From DAOVRD01 sp964521715 (GTDB taxonomy: Bacteria; Planctomycetota; Brocadiia; SM23-32): a stretch of DNA of 64,000 nucleotides. Below the pieces are notes generated by a model that saw only the letters and a list, made by a program, of their open reading frames with translations, was not told the DNA's origin and searched no databases. Shown in pieces: positions 33,301-43,100 of this stretch. The number at the start of each line of letters is the position of its first letter. Within the stretch, counting starts at the first letter, position 1. The DNA is taken from assembly GCA_964521715.1 (NCBI GenBank), contig CAZFSS010000004.1:62001-126000 (forward strand), given 5' to 3'. The translations under genes were made by a program, and so were the position numbers.

Positions 33301-35261
33301 GGCGCGGCCCTCCGCATCATGCCTTTTTTGAGCGCGGCCAGCAGGCAGCTGGCGGCCACCGCGCCTCCCAGGACGCTGCCGAGCAGCGTGTAGTTCGGCC
33401 GGTTCCACTCCTGCCACAGGCGCGAGCGAAGATCCATGTCCACGTCGCGATACTTCAGATAGCCGCCGGTGATGCCGTGAGGCTTGTAGTTCTTGATCCA
33501 CTGATGGACCAAGATGTAATCCACGGAGTGCACGACCGGTATCCAGACGGCGTCTTCCACCACCATGTCGCGCATCCGGTGGACGATGGCCAGGCGCTCC
33601 GGCGAGTTCTCCATCGACTTCATCTTGTCGAACAGGTCGTTGTACTCGGGATTGTCATACCACGTGTCGTTCGGCCCGGGCGGCTGATTGGGGCCGTAGA
33701 GCAACTGAAGGAAGTTCTCCGGGTCGGGGTAGTCGAGTATCCAGCCGAGGGCGAACAGGCCCAGGCGGCCCTCGTGCGCCTTGTTCAGGAACTCGCTCCA
33801 TGTGTTGGTGCGGATGTTGATCTTGATGCCGATCTGCGCCATGTCGTCGGCGAAGGCCTGCGCATGCTGGATGGCCGCCGGCCCCGGACGGCCGATCTCG
33901 TAGTTGAGCTCCAGGCGCCGCCCGTCCGGGCCGATGCCGCCGGGGTAGCCCGCCTCGGCCAGCTTCTCCCGCGCCTTCTCGACGTCGTGCTGCTTGTAGG
34001 GATTGCGGAAGTCCGGGTCGTAACCGAAGATGCCGGGGGGAATGGGGCCCTCAGCGGAGACGGCCTGACCCCGGTAAAGGTTGTCGATCCACCACTGGGT
34101 GTCAAAGGCGAGGGTCATCGCCTGGCGCAGCTTCTTGTTCGGCCCCATCACGGGGTCGCGCACACTGAGGCCGATGTAGTAGACGTCCGAGTCGTGCTGC
34201 TCCACCAGGCGCACGCCCTTCTCCACGAACTCCGGGCGGAGCTCCCTGTCCGGGCTGATCGCTTCGTCGTAGTTGTCCTTGCCGAGGCCGGAGACGCCGA
34301 GGTAGCCCTGCTTGAAGTAGATCCATGCCGGCTGCGCCTCGTACATGATGGTCTGGTAGACCTCATCCACGATGGGCAGCCGCGTCCCCGCGGCGTCCAG
34401 CAGCCCCGCCTCGGCGTCGCCGGGGGCACCCTCGCCGGGGTAGCGGTCTTCCCGGTAGGTCGGGTTCCGCTCCAGGATCAGCCGCCACCGCTTGCTCCAC
34501 TCTTTGAGCCGGAAGGGCCCGGTGCCCACCGGGGAGTTGACCAGATCCTCACCATAGTACTCGGCCGCCTCGTGGGGCACCGCTGCGGTGTAGCTCATGG
34601 CCAGCGCGTACTTGAGCTGCGGGAATCTCTGCTTGAGGCGTATCCGGAGCATCTGCCGGTCCAGGGCCTTCAGCCCCTCCACGGACATCGCGTAGTCCAT
34701 CGGCCGGCCGGCAGCCGCCCTTGCCACGGCCTCGGCATGGAACTCGTCCAGGCCCACCACCTTCCCCTCGAACAGCCACCATCCGGTCGGCTCATTCGCG
34801 GGATCGGCCAGGCGCTTGATCTCGTAGATGAAGTCCTCGGCGGTCACCTCCCTGCCTTTGCCCCCCGTCTCTCGAAAGCACGGATCGTCCTGGAAGCGAA
34901 CGCCCTTCTTGACCCGGACGGTGTAGGTGAGCCCGTCGTCGCTGACCTCCGGCATGCCGTCCGCCAGGGCGGGCTGAAGCTCATAGGGCCGCTTCAGGTA
35001 GTGATACTCGTAGAGGGCCTCGTAGATCTGCGCCACCACGCCGCCGGAGAGCGTGTCGCTGGCCTGTCCAGGGTCCAGCGTGCGGGGATCCTCGCCCAGT
35101 GCGGCGTAGACGACCTTCTTGCCCCCGGCCGGTGGATACGGATCGTTGGAGCAGCCGGACGATGACAGGAGAAGCACTGCCAGCGCCATGCCCAGCACAA
35201 CCGTTCTGAAAGCGGATTCGCGCAACTTCCTGCCCTGATGGTCGGTTCGGCGCAGCCGCAA
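33297..35261 (-). CDS. Peptide ABC transporter substrate-binding lipoprotein (family 5)
   Basis: An extracytoplasmic family 5 binding protein of about 630-654 residues that delivers peptides or similar solutes to the two permeases. The signal region VVLGMALAVLLLSSSGC ends in a lipobox, so the mature protein is anchored by its Cys. Family motifs are DPRTLDPGQASDTLSGGVVA and RVKKGVRFQDDPCF. Later segments MTLAFDTQWWIDNLYRGQAV and LFALGWILDYPDPENFLQLL are also typical. It is longer than most OppA proteins (about 540), and ends in a hydrophobic C-terminal helix, which is unusual for a lipoprotein. The first start codon is uncertain because the promoter predicts a transcript beginning only about 6 bases before the TTG at 35261. 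Starts near 35225 (TTG) or 35198 (GTG) would still give a lipoprotein signal. Confidence 0.92.
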   Translation of the reverse strand: MRLRRTDHQGRKLRESAFRTVVLGMALAVLLLSSSGCSNDPYPPAGGKKVVYAALGEDPRTLDPGQASDTLSGGVVAQIYEALYEYHYLKRPYELQPALADGMPEVSDDGLTYTVRVKKGVRFQDDPCFRETGGKGREVTAEDFIYEIKRLADPANEPTGWWLFEGKVVGLDEFHAEAVARAAAGRPMDYAMSVEGLKALDRQMLRIRLKQRFPQLKYALAMSYTAAVPHEAAEYYGEDLVNSPVGTGPFRLKEWSKRWRLILERNPTYREDRYPGEGAPGDAEAGLLDAAGTRLPIVDEVYQTIMYEAQPAWIYFKQGYLGVSGLGKDNYDEAISPDRELRPEFVEKGVRLVEQHDSDVYYIGLSVRDPVMGPNKKLRQAMTLAFDTQWWIDNLYRGQAVSAEGPIPPGIFGYDPDFRNPYKQHDVEKAREKLAEAGYPGGIGPDGRRLELNYEIGRPGPAAIQHAQAFADDMAQIGIKINIRTNTWSEFLNKAHEGRLGLFALGWILDYPDPENFLQLLYGPNQPPGPNDTWYDNPEYNDLFDKMKSMENSPERLAIVHRMRDMVVEDAVWIPVVHSVDYILVHQWIKNYKPHGITGGYLKYRDVDMDLRSRLWQEWNRPNYTLLGSVLGGAVAASCLLAALKKGMMRRAAP

Positions 35262-35273
35262 GTCCCTGCACGT

Positions 35274-35302
35274 TTGATATCAAAGCGCCGGGGCACTGTC
35301 AA
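35274..35302 (-). promoter_or_regulatory. Promoter of the peptide-transporter operon
   Basis: On the minus strand a perfect TTGACA (35297-35302) and TATCAA (35274-35279) are 17 bases apart, just upstream of the binding-protein gene and 20 bases downstream of the creatininase-like stop. Confidence 0.5.
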
Positions 35303-35322
35303 AGACCGCGCCTCGGACGCGC

Positions 35323-36090
35323 TCAGCCGCGATCCCGTCCGCCGAGCCACGCACTGACGCGAGACGCCACGTGCTCCACCAGGCCGTCGAGCATGGCGGC
35401 GGCCTGCGCGGCGTCCGCCGAGCGGGCATCCTCCCCGGCTTGGGCGAACAGGGGGTCGGCGGCGTCGAACTGCACGCGCGGATGGCGCGCTTCCCCGGCC
35501 GGCGGCCCGGACTGCGGCCACGCGGAGCCCTCATCCCGGCCAGAGGTCAACGCGTCCATGTTCACCAGCTCCGGCAGAAGGACAAGCCCGTAGGCGGTCT
35601 CCCAACGCGCGGCGTGGTCCCCCGGCAGGACAGCCTGCGGCGCTGCGACGTCCATCTCGGTGCCGAAGATGAGCAGCACCTCCGGGTGGCCCTCCGCGAC
35701 GCGCGGCAGGACCCGGTCCATCGGGCCGCGCCACGGGTAGTGGCCCGCCACAAGCACGATGCACCGGAACTCGAAGTCAATCAGCCGCAGGACGGTCGTT
35801 TCGAGCACGGCGCGTGCGGCCTCGGCCGGCTGATAGAGCGTCCACTTGAAGGCGCCGTGCCCGCCCTCGCCTCCCCACCACATGACGGGCAGCAGGACGC
35901 CGCCGGTGCGTTCGGCCAGGCGCCGGCAGAGCCGCTGCGCCTTGAGCCCGTCGAAGCCGACGGGCAAGTGCCAACCGTGGTGCTCGATCAGGCCGAGGGG
36001 CCAGTAGGCCACGGGGTCCCTGTCGACGATCCGTTGGAGCTGATCGGGCCGCAGCTCCTCGAAGCGGCCCCACCGCGAACTGTCGTCCAT
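35323..36090 (-). CDS. Creatininase-family amidohydrolase
   Basis: A 255-residue cytosolic member of the creatininase family, which hydrolyses cyclic amides such as creatinine or, in FAPy-type members, other small amides at a two-metal site. The motif LIEHHGWHLPVGFDGL matches the family's E-x-HG-xHLP-xG-xD metal-binding segment. The second half has LPGDHAARWETAYGLVL in place of the usual H-AG-x-xET motif. The AGHYPW segment replaces the more common GGHGGN. These variations mean substrate cannot be inferred. It lies between the pyruvate kinase gene and the peptide operon on the same strand, and a hairpin separates it from pyk. Confidence 0.82.
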   Translation of the reverse strand: MDDSSRWGRFEELRPDQLQRIVDRDPVAYWPLGLIEHHGWHLPVGFDGLKAQRLCRRLAERTGGVLLPVMWWGGEGGHGAFKWTLYQPAEAARAVLETTVLRLIDFEFRCIVLVAGHYPWRGPMDRVLPRVAEGHPEVLLIFGTEMDVAAPQAVLPGDHAARWETAYGLVLLPELVNMDALTSGRDEGSAWPQSGPPAGEARHPRVQFDAADPLFAQAGEDARSADAAQAAAMLDGLVEHVASRVSAWLGGRDRG

Positions 36091-36177
36091 CCTGCATCTC
36101 CGCGCAGCGGTGGCCCTGCCCGCCGCGCAAACAAGGGGAAGCCGAGAGCGAGTGTCCGTCCGGCGGGAGCGCGCCCC

Positions 36178-36207
36178 GCCGCCGGCAACCGCCGCGGAGC
36201 CGGCGGC
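36178..36207. terminator. GC-rich hairpin downstream of pyk
   Basis: GCCGCCGGC at 36178-36186 and GCCGGCGGC at 36199-36207 form a perfect 9-bp stem, 13 bases after the pyk stop. There is no T run on the minus-strand side, so it may act as a factor-dependent or mRNA-stabilising hairpin rather than a classical terminator. Confidence 0.4.
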
Positions 36208-36219
36208 AGCCCGGGACGG

Positions 36220-37653
36220 CTAGAAGCGATGGATCTTGAGCATGTCGGCCCCGCCCGGGGTGCCGGTTGACGCGCCGGCGACGTAAACGACCGTGTCGCC
36301 TGCCTTGGTCAGGCCAAGCTCCAGGAGCCGCTTCTGCCCCCGCTCGATCATCTGGTCGGTCGTCTCGAACATGTCCAGCCGGACCGGTCGCACGCCCCAC
36401 ATCAGGGCCAGGCGCCGGTAGGTCCGCTCGTTGGGCGTGAGCGCGTAGATCGGAGCGGCCGGCCGCTTCTGCGATATGTAACGCGCGGTGCTGCCCGTCA
36501 GCGTGAACGGCACGATGCCGGCGGCGCCGAGCTCGTCGGCGATGGAGCAGGCGGCCGCTGCGAGCGCGTCCTGCCGGGCGTTCTCCGCCACCCGCGCGGC
36601 GGACGGCCTGGGGCCGGCCTCTTCGCACCGCAACTGCTCGGTCCTGCGGGCGATCCTGTCCATCACGCGGACCGCCTCAACGGGATAGCGCCCGATCGAC
36701 GTCTCCCCGCTCAACATGACGGCGTCCGTGCCGTCGAGGATGGCGTTGGCCACGTCGCTGGCCTCGGCACGCGTCGGGCGCGGAGACTCGATCATCGAGT
36801 CCAGCATCTGCGTGGCGGTGATGGCGGGGACGGCCAACCGATTGGCCATCCGGATGATCTTCTTCTGCACGGCGGGCACGTCTTCAGTCGCCATCTCGAT
36901 GCCCAGGTCGCCGCGAGCGACCATCACGCCGTCAGAGACCTTGAGGATCTCTTCGAGGTTCTCGACCGCCTCGGGCTTCTCGATCTTGGAGATGACGGGG
37001 ATGCCGGCGCCGGAGCCGCCCCGCCCGGCCATTTCCTCCTTGAGCCGGAGCACGTCGTCTGCGCACTGAACGAAACTGAGCGCCACGTAGTCGACCTCAA
37101 GCCCGACGCCGAACCGCAGGTCCTCGATGTCCTTCGGCGTGGGGGCGGAGATGCTCAGCTTCACCCCAGGCAGGTTGATGCCCTTGTGCGGCCCGAGGCT
37201 GCCGCCGACGACGACGCGGCACCGGGCCGACTCCCCGTCCGACCCGAGCACCGTCAGCTCGATCTCGCCGTCGCTGAGCAGTATGCTGTCGCCGGGCCCC
37301 ACGTCGGCGGCCAGGCGCTCGTAGTTGACGGGGATGGTCCGGGCGTCGCCCTTGAAGTCGCCGGCCCGGAGGATGACCTCGGCGCCCGCCGTCAGCTCAA
37401 CGGCCCGATCGTCCGCCAGCGCGCCCGTGCGGATGCGGGGTCCCTGCAGATCCTGCATGACGGCGACGGGGCCGTCGGCGTCCGCCGCCGCCTTGCGGAT
37501 GGCCCGGACGTAGCTCGCGTGCGTCTCGTGATCGCCGTGGGAGAAGTTGAGGCGGAAAACGTCCACGCCCGCGTCCACCAGCCGGCGGATGAGCTCCGGG
37601 CTCCCGCTCGCCGGCCCAACGGTCGCAACGATCTTCGTGCGTGTCGGTCGCAT
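36220..37653 (-). CDS. pyk: Pyruvate kinase
   Basis: A 477-residue glycolytic enzyme that makes ATP and pyruvate from phosphoenolpyruvate and ADP. The N-terminus is RTKIVATVGPASGSPELIRR and FRLNFSHGDHETH. The phosphoryl-transfer region is PVISKIEKPEAVENLEEIL, holding the active-site Lys. The Mg-binding and catalytic segment is MVARGDLGIEMATEDVPAVQ. TATQMLDSMIESPRPTRAEA completes the pattern. A C-terminal regulatory domain follows at about residue 345. The start shares one base with the S41 protease stop (TGATG), so the two are translationally coupled. Confidence 0.98.
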   Translation of the reverse strand: MRPTRTKIVATVGPASGSPELIRRLVDAGVDVFRLNFSHGDHETHASYVRAIRKAAADADGPVAVMQDLQGPRIRTGALADDRAVELTAGAEVILRAGDFKGDARTIPVNYERLAADVGPGDSILLSDGEIELTVLGSDGESARCRVVVGGSLGPHKGINLPGVKLSISAPTPKDIEDLRFGVGLEVDYVALSFVQCADDVLRLKEEMAGRGGSGAGIPVISKIEKPEAVENLEEILKVSDGVMVARGDLGIEMATEDVPAVQKKIIRMANRLAVPAITATQMLDSMIESPRPTRAEASDVANAILDGTDAVMLSGETSIGRYPVEAVRVMDRIARRTEQLRCEEAGPRPSAARVAENARQDALAAAACSIADELGAAGIVPFTLTGSTARYISQKRPAAPIYALTPNERTYRRLALMWGVRPVRLDMFETTDQMIERGQKRLLELGLTKAGDTVVYVAGASTGTPGGADMLKIHRF

Positions 37654-38933
37654 CAGTTGCTCGCCCCGGGGGCGGGCGGCTCAGACCCGGTCAGCTTCTG
37701 TCTGAGGATCTCGACCGCCTTCCGGAGCTGCTCCTCCTTGCTCTCCGCGTAAAGCTTGCGCCACGCCTCCACGTCCTGGGGGCCGGGCTCCTTGGCGAGC
37801 GGCGGCATCTCCCCGACCACGACGTCGGGCTCGAGGCCCTGGCCCTCGATGACCCGGCCGCCCGCCAGCTCGTAGTAAGAGACGATGATGGACAGGCCCG
37901 AACCGTCCGGCAGCGACACGACTTCGTTGACGGAGCCCTTGCCGACCGTCTTGGCGCCGGCGAGCGTGGCCCGGCCGTTCGCCTGAAGAGCGCCGGCCAC
38001 TATCTCAGCCGAGCTGGCGGTCCCTCCGTCCACCAGGACGACGATGGGCACGTCCTGCGCGACGCGCACCGACGGGCTGGCCTCGCGGGTCTTGCGCAGT
38101 TGCTTGTGCCGGGTCTTCTGGCTCAGGATCTCGCCCTTGCTCAGGAACATGTCGCACACGCGGATGGCCTGGTCCACCAGGCCGCCGTTGTTGCCGCGCA
38201 GGTCGAGAATCAGGGCGCGCATGCCGTGCTCGTTCAGCTCCCGCAGCGCATCCTCCATCTTGTCCGCCGCGCTTTCATCGAACAGAAGCAGGCGGAGCTT
38301 CCCGATCCCGTCCTCCAGCATCTCCCACTGGACGTTCGGCAGGCTGATCTTCTCGCGCGTCAGCTTGCGGACGAAGCGCTCTTTGGTGGCCGGGCGGAGC
38401 AGCCCGATCTCGACTTCTGTCCCGACCTTGCCCCGGATCAGGTCAATCGCCTTGTCCAGCGACAGCTCGCCCAGGTCCCGGCCTCCCGCGTGCGTAATGA
38501 GGTCCCCGGCCTGAATGCCGGCCCGGGAAGCCGGCCCGTCCTCCTGGACCTCCGTCACGAGCGGCAGCCCGTCCTTCTGCATCACGGTCACGCCGATCCC
38601 GCCGAACTCCCCGCGGGTCTCCACGTCGAGGAACCGCATCTGTTCGGGCGTGAGGTAAGCGCTGTGCCGGTCGCCCAGGCTCTGCACCATGCCTTCCATC
38701 GCCGCCTGGTGCAGTTTGGCCTCGTCGACCTGCTCGACGTAGGCCTTGGGGATGTAGCGCAGGGCATAGGCGAACGAGGCCACCATCCGCTGCTCCTGAG
38801 TGGTCGGGCGGTAGATCAGAAGCCAGATCAGGAACCAGGAGAAAAGAAGCAGCAGGAGCGACCACGTGAGGTAGGGAAGGTAGGCGTAGCGCCGGGCGGG
38901 ACGTTGCTGACTCTTTTCGGGATCGTCAGACAT
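37653..38933 (-). CDS. S41 family C-terminal processing peptidase
   Basis: A 426-residue membrane-anchored serine protease of the CtpA/Prc family. A single N-terminal membrane helix (YLTWSLLLLLFSWFLIWLLI) precedes a periplasmic domain. The PDZ domain is at about residues 100-180 (GEFGGIGVTVMQKDGLPLVT, then AGDLITHAGGRDLGELS). The catalytic Ser is in VLVDGGTASSAEIVAGAL and the catalytic Lys in LAGAKTVGKGSV. Family members cleave misfolded or C-terminally tagged periplasmic proteins, peptidoglycan hydrolases or their adaptors. The ATG at 38933 is preferred over the in-frame start at 38963 because it gives the compact N-terminus. It is coupled to pyk. Confidence 0.95.
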   Translation of the reverse strand: MSDDPEKSQQRPARRYAYLPYLTWSLLLLLFSWFLIWLLIYRPTTQEQRMVASFAYALRYIPKAYVEQVDEAKLHQAAMEGMVQSLGDRHSAYLTPEQMRFLDVETRGEFGGIGVTVMQKDGLPLVTEVQEDGPASRAGIQAGDLITHAGGRDLGELSLDKAIDLIRGKVGTEVEIGLLRPATKERFVRKLTREKISLPNVQWEMLEDGIGKLRLLLFDESAADKMEDALRELNEHGMRALILDLRGNNGGLVDQAIRVCDMFLSKGEILSQKTRHKQLRKTREASPSVRVAQDVPIVVLVDGGTASSAEIVAGALQANGRATLAGAKTVGKGSVNEVVSLPDGSGLSIIVSYYELAGGRVIEGQGLEPDVVVGEMPPLAKEPGPQDVEAWRKLYAESKEEQLRKAVEILRQKLTGSEPPAPGASN

Positions 38934-39048
38934 GCGAACCGGCCTTCGTTCGCAGCGCGGCACGTCGCCCGGGTGCCGGCCGGTCTGCGAGTTGAGGGGC
39001 GAAGGCGTAAAGAAGATCGAGTGGTCCTGAGCGCGCTCCTGGGGCGAG

Positions 39049-39831
39049 CTACTTCTTCTTGTGGTAGTTCCGCCTGATGCCGCAGGCTTCCCTGGCGCCG
39101 GTCCAGCTCCCGAAGTACTTGCACGCCGCGCTGTAGAGCGACGAGTGGTTCTCCCTCATGTTCGGGGCGGCCAGGTGCACGCCGGCGCGATGGAGCGCTT
39201 TGATCTCTTTTCTGATGATGTCCGTGCTCCAGCGGCGCCTCTTGTAGACCTTGGCCGGATCCATGCCGGCCGCCTTGAGGGCCTTGGCCCAGCCGCCGAA
39301 GTAGTTGAGCGCGGCGTTGAAGAGCTTGGAGTCCTCGTCCTGCATGGCCTTCGAGTTCAGGGGCTTGCCGCCCTTCGAGCGCTCCTTGATCAGCCGGATG
39401 ATGCGATCTTCGTTCCACGCGTCATAGCGGCGGACCCTGGCGGGGTCGAGCCCCGACGCCTCCAGCGCCTCGTCCCAACTGCCGAACTGGCTGTCCCGGA
39501 TCGCCGCATAGGCCAGGGGGGAGTACTTCTTGTCCTTCGTCACGTTCGTCCAGGACAGGTCGTCGCCCTTCCTATGGGCCTCCTTGATGGCTTTCACCAC
39601 CTTGTCCTTGGTCCACTTGGGGATCCGGCGCACTTGGCTGGCGTAGTCCACGCCGGCGGCGTTGACGGCCTCTCCCCAACTGCCGAAGTGGTAGTTGGCC
39701 GCCGCCAGGAGCCCCTGTTGCCTCCGCGCCATCCGGTTGTAGGACAGATCCTCGCCCTTCTTGTGCAGGGCCTTGATGCGTCTGACGATCTTCGTCTTGC
39801 TCCATCCGGAGACCGACCGCTTGGCTGCCAT
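39049..39831 (-). CDS. Protein of four tandem homing-endonuclease-associated (HNH) repeats
   Basis: A 260-residue, strongly basic protein built almost entirely of four tandem units of about 62-66 residues. Each unit has a W-x3-K/R-I/V-x3-IK-x8-L start and an FGSW-x-EA-x3-AG-type end. The four FGxW markers read FGSWGEAVNAAGVD, FGSWDEALEASGLD, FGGWAKALKAAGMD and FGSWTGAREACGI. This matches the homing-endonuclease-associated repeat (HNH_repeat), a small DNA-binding helical unit normally attached to a nuclease. No HNH, GIY-YIG or other catalytic domain is present, so the protein may bind DNA or RNA without cutting it. It is separate from neighbours, with its own divergent promoter. It is not part of an intron or intein as far as can be seen. 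Confidence 0.82.
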   Translation of the reverse strand: MAAKRSVSGWSKTKIVRRIKALHKKGEDLSYNRMARRQQGLLAAANYHFGSWGEAVNAAGVDYASQVRRIPKWTKDKVVKAIKEAHRKGDDLSWTNVTKDKKYSPLAYAAIRDSQFGSWDEALEASGLDPARVRRYDAWNEDRIIRLIKERSKGGKPLNSKAMQDEDSKLFNAALNYFGGWAKALKAAGMDPAKVYKRRRWSTDIIRKEIKALHRAGVHLAAPNMRENHSSLYSAACKYFGSWTGAREACGIRRNYHKKK

Positions 39832-39931
39832 AGCTGGTTCCTGACATCCGCTGAGGACCTGCAAAACACGCTCTCACGCGCATCCCGACGGGCACAGATC
39901 GACGGCCCGCCGAAGTGTTGCCACAGTACCC

Positions 39932-39960
39932 ATACTATCAGCATTCACCTGCACCGTCAA
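39932..39960 (-). promoter_or_regulatory. Promoter of the HNH-repeat protein gene
   Basis: On the minus strand TTGACG (39955-39960) and TAGTAT (39932-39937) are 17 bases apart. The leader is about 95 bases. It is divergent from the PQQ-propeller promoter. Confidence 0.5.
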
Positions 39961-40002
39961 GAAAAACGAGCACTGGTGCAGAGCGCGCCCCGCGCCGGAG
40001 GA

Positions 40003-40032
40003 TTGGCAGCCCTCGCCGCGCGCGGTTAGAAT
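40003..40032 (+). promoter_or_regulatory. Promoter of the PQQ-propeller operon
   Basis: TTGGCA at 40003-40008 and TAGAAT at 40027-40032 are 18 bases apart. The leader to the ATG at 40107 is about 68 bases and ends in an AAGGAG ribosome-binding site. Confidence 0.5.
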
Positions 40033-40106
40033 GCAGTGTCGCGCAGCCTTGTGCGCGTCAGCCCGGCATCCGCCTCGCAGACCCAACTGAGCTAAGGAGC
40101 CCCCCG

Positions 40107-43100
40107 ATGGTCCGTCGCCTCGTCGCCGCTCTGGCGCTGCGCATGGCTCTGATATGGGCGGCGGGCCTTACCCCTCTTGCGGGCGCGGAGCCCGTCGCGG
40201 GCGGCGTTCCCGCCGACGGACCCCCGGCCGAGCGACCGAGACCTGCTAACCCGCGCGTCCTGCTGCCGCTGGCGCTCAACGCAGACAGCGAACTCGAAGC
40301 CGCCGGACGCGCCATCCGCGCGCGCCGGTGGGAGACGGCGCTGCCCATGCTGCAGGCGCTGGCGGACCGCGACGGCGATGGGCTGGCCTGGAACGGCAGC
40401 GCGTACGTGCCCCTGCGCCGGCTGGTCAACCGGCTCGTCGCCTCTCTGCCCGACGAAGCCCGCCGGACCTACGCCCTGCTGTACGACGCAGAAGCCCGAC
40501 GGCTCTGCGACGAGGGCCTGTCCAGGCGCTCGCCGGCCCTGCTCAAGGAGGCAGCGAGCCGCTACCTCAACACGACCGATGGCCCGAGGGCAACGAGTGC
40601 CCTCGCGGCCATCCTGATGGATCGGGGCGAGTTCGGACCGGCCCTCCGGCTGCTGAGGGAGACGGACGCCGTCGCGCTCTCCGACGCGGACGCGAGGGCC
40701 ATAGCGGCGAGAGAGATCATCTGTCTGGCCAGGCTGAATCAGCGGGAGGAAGCCGAGCGCCTTGTCGCTGCGCTGGAGGCCAGGGGCCTGACCCACGTGA
40801 CGGCGGGCGGCGCCGAGCGGGAGTGCCGTGAGTTCATGCAGGCGGCCTTCGCCGAGCTGAGCCCGGCCGCGCCCAAGACGGAGAGGAATGCGTGGAACTC
40901 GCTGGGGGGTAACGCGGCCGGCGACGCCGCGCCTCCCTCGTTCGATCCGGGCTCACGGCTGCCGCTGGAGATGGAGCTGCCATGGCCCGCCAGGACGGAG
41001 CCGGACTGGCCGTCCATCCCCGCGATTCGCCCCGTTGCGGCAGGCGGGTCGGCGTTCATCAGCCGCGACGGCGCGCTCATCGCGATTGACATGCAGGCCA
41101 TGCGGCTGAAGTGGTTCGCCCCGCCGCCGGGGGACGCGCTTGCGCTGCTGGCGGACATCGCTCGCGGAGAGGCCCCCGACGCGGAGCCCCTGCCGGGCTT
41201 CCTGGGCGTCGGCAACGTCCACAACTGGCGCACGTTCGACAACCAGGGGCTCGCCACGCTCTGCCTGGCGGACGGCCGCCTCTTCGCCGTGCGATGGAAC
41301 CCCTGGAACCAGGGCACATTCGACGATCTGTGGGACGCCACGCCCGAGGACGTGGTGCTGGCCAACGAGCTTCGCTGCTACGATGCCGAAAAGGGGGCCG
41401 TGCTCTGGCGCACGGGCGCAAGCATCGGGTCGCCCGGGGCGGCTCTCGCCGACTGCTGGTTCTACACGGCGCCGACCGTCCATCACGGCCGGGCCTACGT
41501 GCTGGCAGCACGCAGCGGCCGCTTGCACGCCATGTGCCTCGATGCGAAGACGGGGAAGCTGCTGTGGGATTCCGGCATCGGCGCTTTCGAGTCCCGCCAG
41601 CAGGTCGAGCGGTACTGCATGTCCTTCTTCCTGGCGGACACGAGTCCCCCCAGCGTGGCCGACGGCGTCGCCGTCTATCCGACGGGCCAGGGGATCGTCT
41701 GCGCGTACGACGCCTATGACGGCGAGCCCCTATGGATCTCCGCGTACGAGCGGTCTGCCCAGTGGATTCAGCGGCTCGGCCAGCGGCTCAACGTGCCGAG
41801 CAGTTCGTGGACGCCCCGGCAGCCCATCATCAGCGAGGGCCGCTGCCTCATCACGCCCCTTGACAGCCGCCATCTGGTGGCGCTCTCGCTGGAGACGGGC
41901 GACCTGCTCTGGCAAGCCGAGTTCCCTGCCGGCGTCGCGCTGCTGGGCCAAAGCGAAGGGCGGGCTTTCGTCCAGCACTCCGGGGTGAGCTGCCTCGACG
42001 CCCGCACCGGAGCCGTCCTGTGGGAGACGGATCTGCCCGCCCCGCCGGTCGGCGTCGGCACGCTCTCTCAGGAGGCGGTGCTGCTGCCCGAGCACCGCGG
42101 CGTGCGGAGGCTGGCCGCACGGACGGGCCGGGACGAGGGGCTCGTGCCGCACGCGCCTGCCCTGGAGGACGGCAGCAACCTGCTCCTTCTGGACGACGCG
42201 CTGCTCGTCGCCTCCCCCGAACGACTCACGCTCTGCCTTCGCGCCGAGGAGGCACTCTCCCGTGCCGAGGTGGACGTGCGGGCGAATCCGCAGGACGCGG
42301 GCGCCCTGCTCCGGCGCGCCGCCGTGCTGGCTGAGGCGGGCGAGACGCAGCGGGCCACGGCCGACGTCGACCGCGCTCTTGCGCTGGCGGACCAGAGCGG
42401 CGATCCCGACGCCCGCGCCTACGCGAGACGGGCGGCCGCGGGCGTGCTGGCGCGGCTGGCCCTCCGCTCGCAGCGGAGCGACCTGCTCGATCGCGCGTTC
42501 GGCATCGCGCCTCAGGACCCCGCGCTGCAGGGGGAGCTTGCCGTGGCCGCGCTGGACCTCGCCCTGCGGCAACCGGCGCAGCGCAACCCGACCGACGTCT
42601 ACCTTGCGCTTTGCAGAGATTCGGGCATGCTGGGCGTGGACGGCGCGTTCGGCGAGGCGAGCCTGTGGACCGAACTGGCGCGGACCGTCCGGCAGCGTTG
42701 CCCCGCCGATCCGGAACTGGCGCGGACGTGGCAGCGGCGCTGGCAGAAGCTCGCCGGTCGTGCAGTCGAATCCAAGGACCCGGCGGCCCTCGCAGAGCTT
42801 GTGCGCTGGGATCCCATGCCGGACGAAAGGGCCGAGCTGCTGCTGCAGCTGGGCGCGCTTTGGGCAAGCGCCGGCCAGGCAGACAGGGCGCGCCGCGCGC
42901 TTGTGGAAGTCATCGCGACGGAGGATCGCACCGAAGCGGCGGAGCGCGCCGCGGCGATGCTCAACTCACTGGGCAATGCGCCCGGCGCGCCTGGCGCGGC
43001 CACCGACTATGGGACGGAAGGGGCGCTGGATGCGGCCGCGTTGCGCCGGGTGCCGAGCCCTCGCGTGGCGTGGACCGCACGGGGCGCGCTCGTGTTGCCG

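Noticed and set aside
40027..40106. Earlier in-frame start for the PQQ-propeller protein at 39915
   Set aside because: A promoter lies at 40003-40032 and the ATG at 40107 has an AAGGAG site and a signal peptide.
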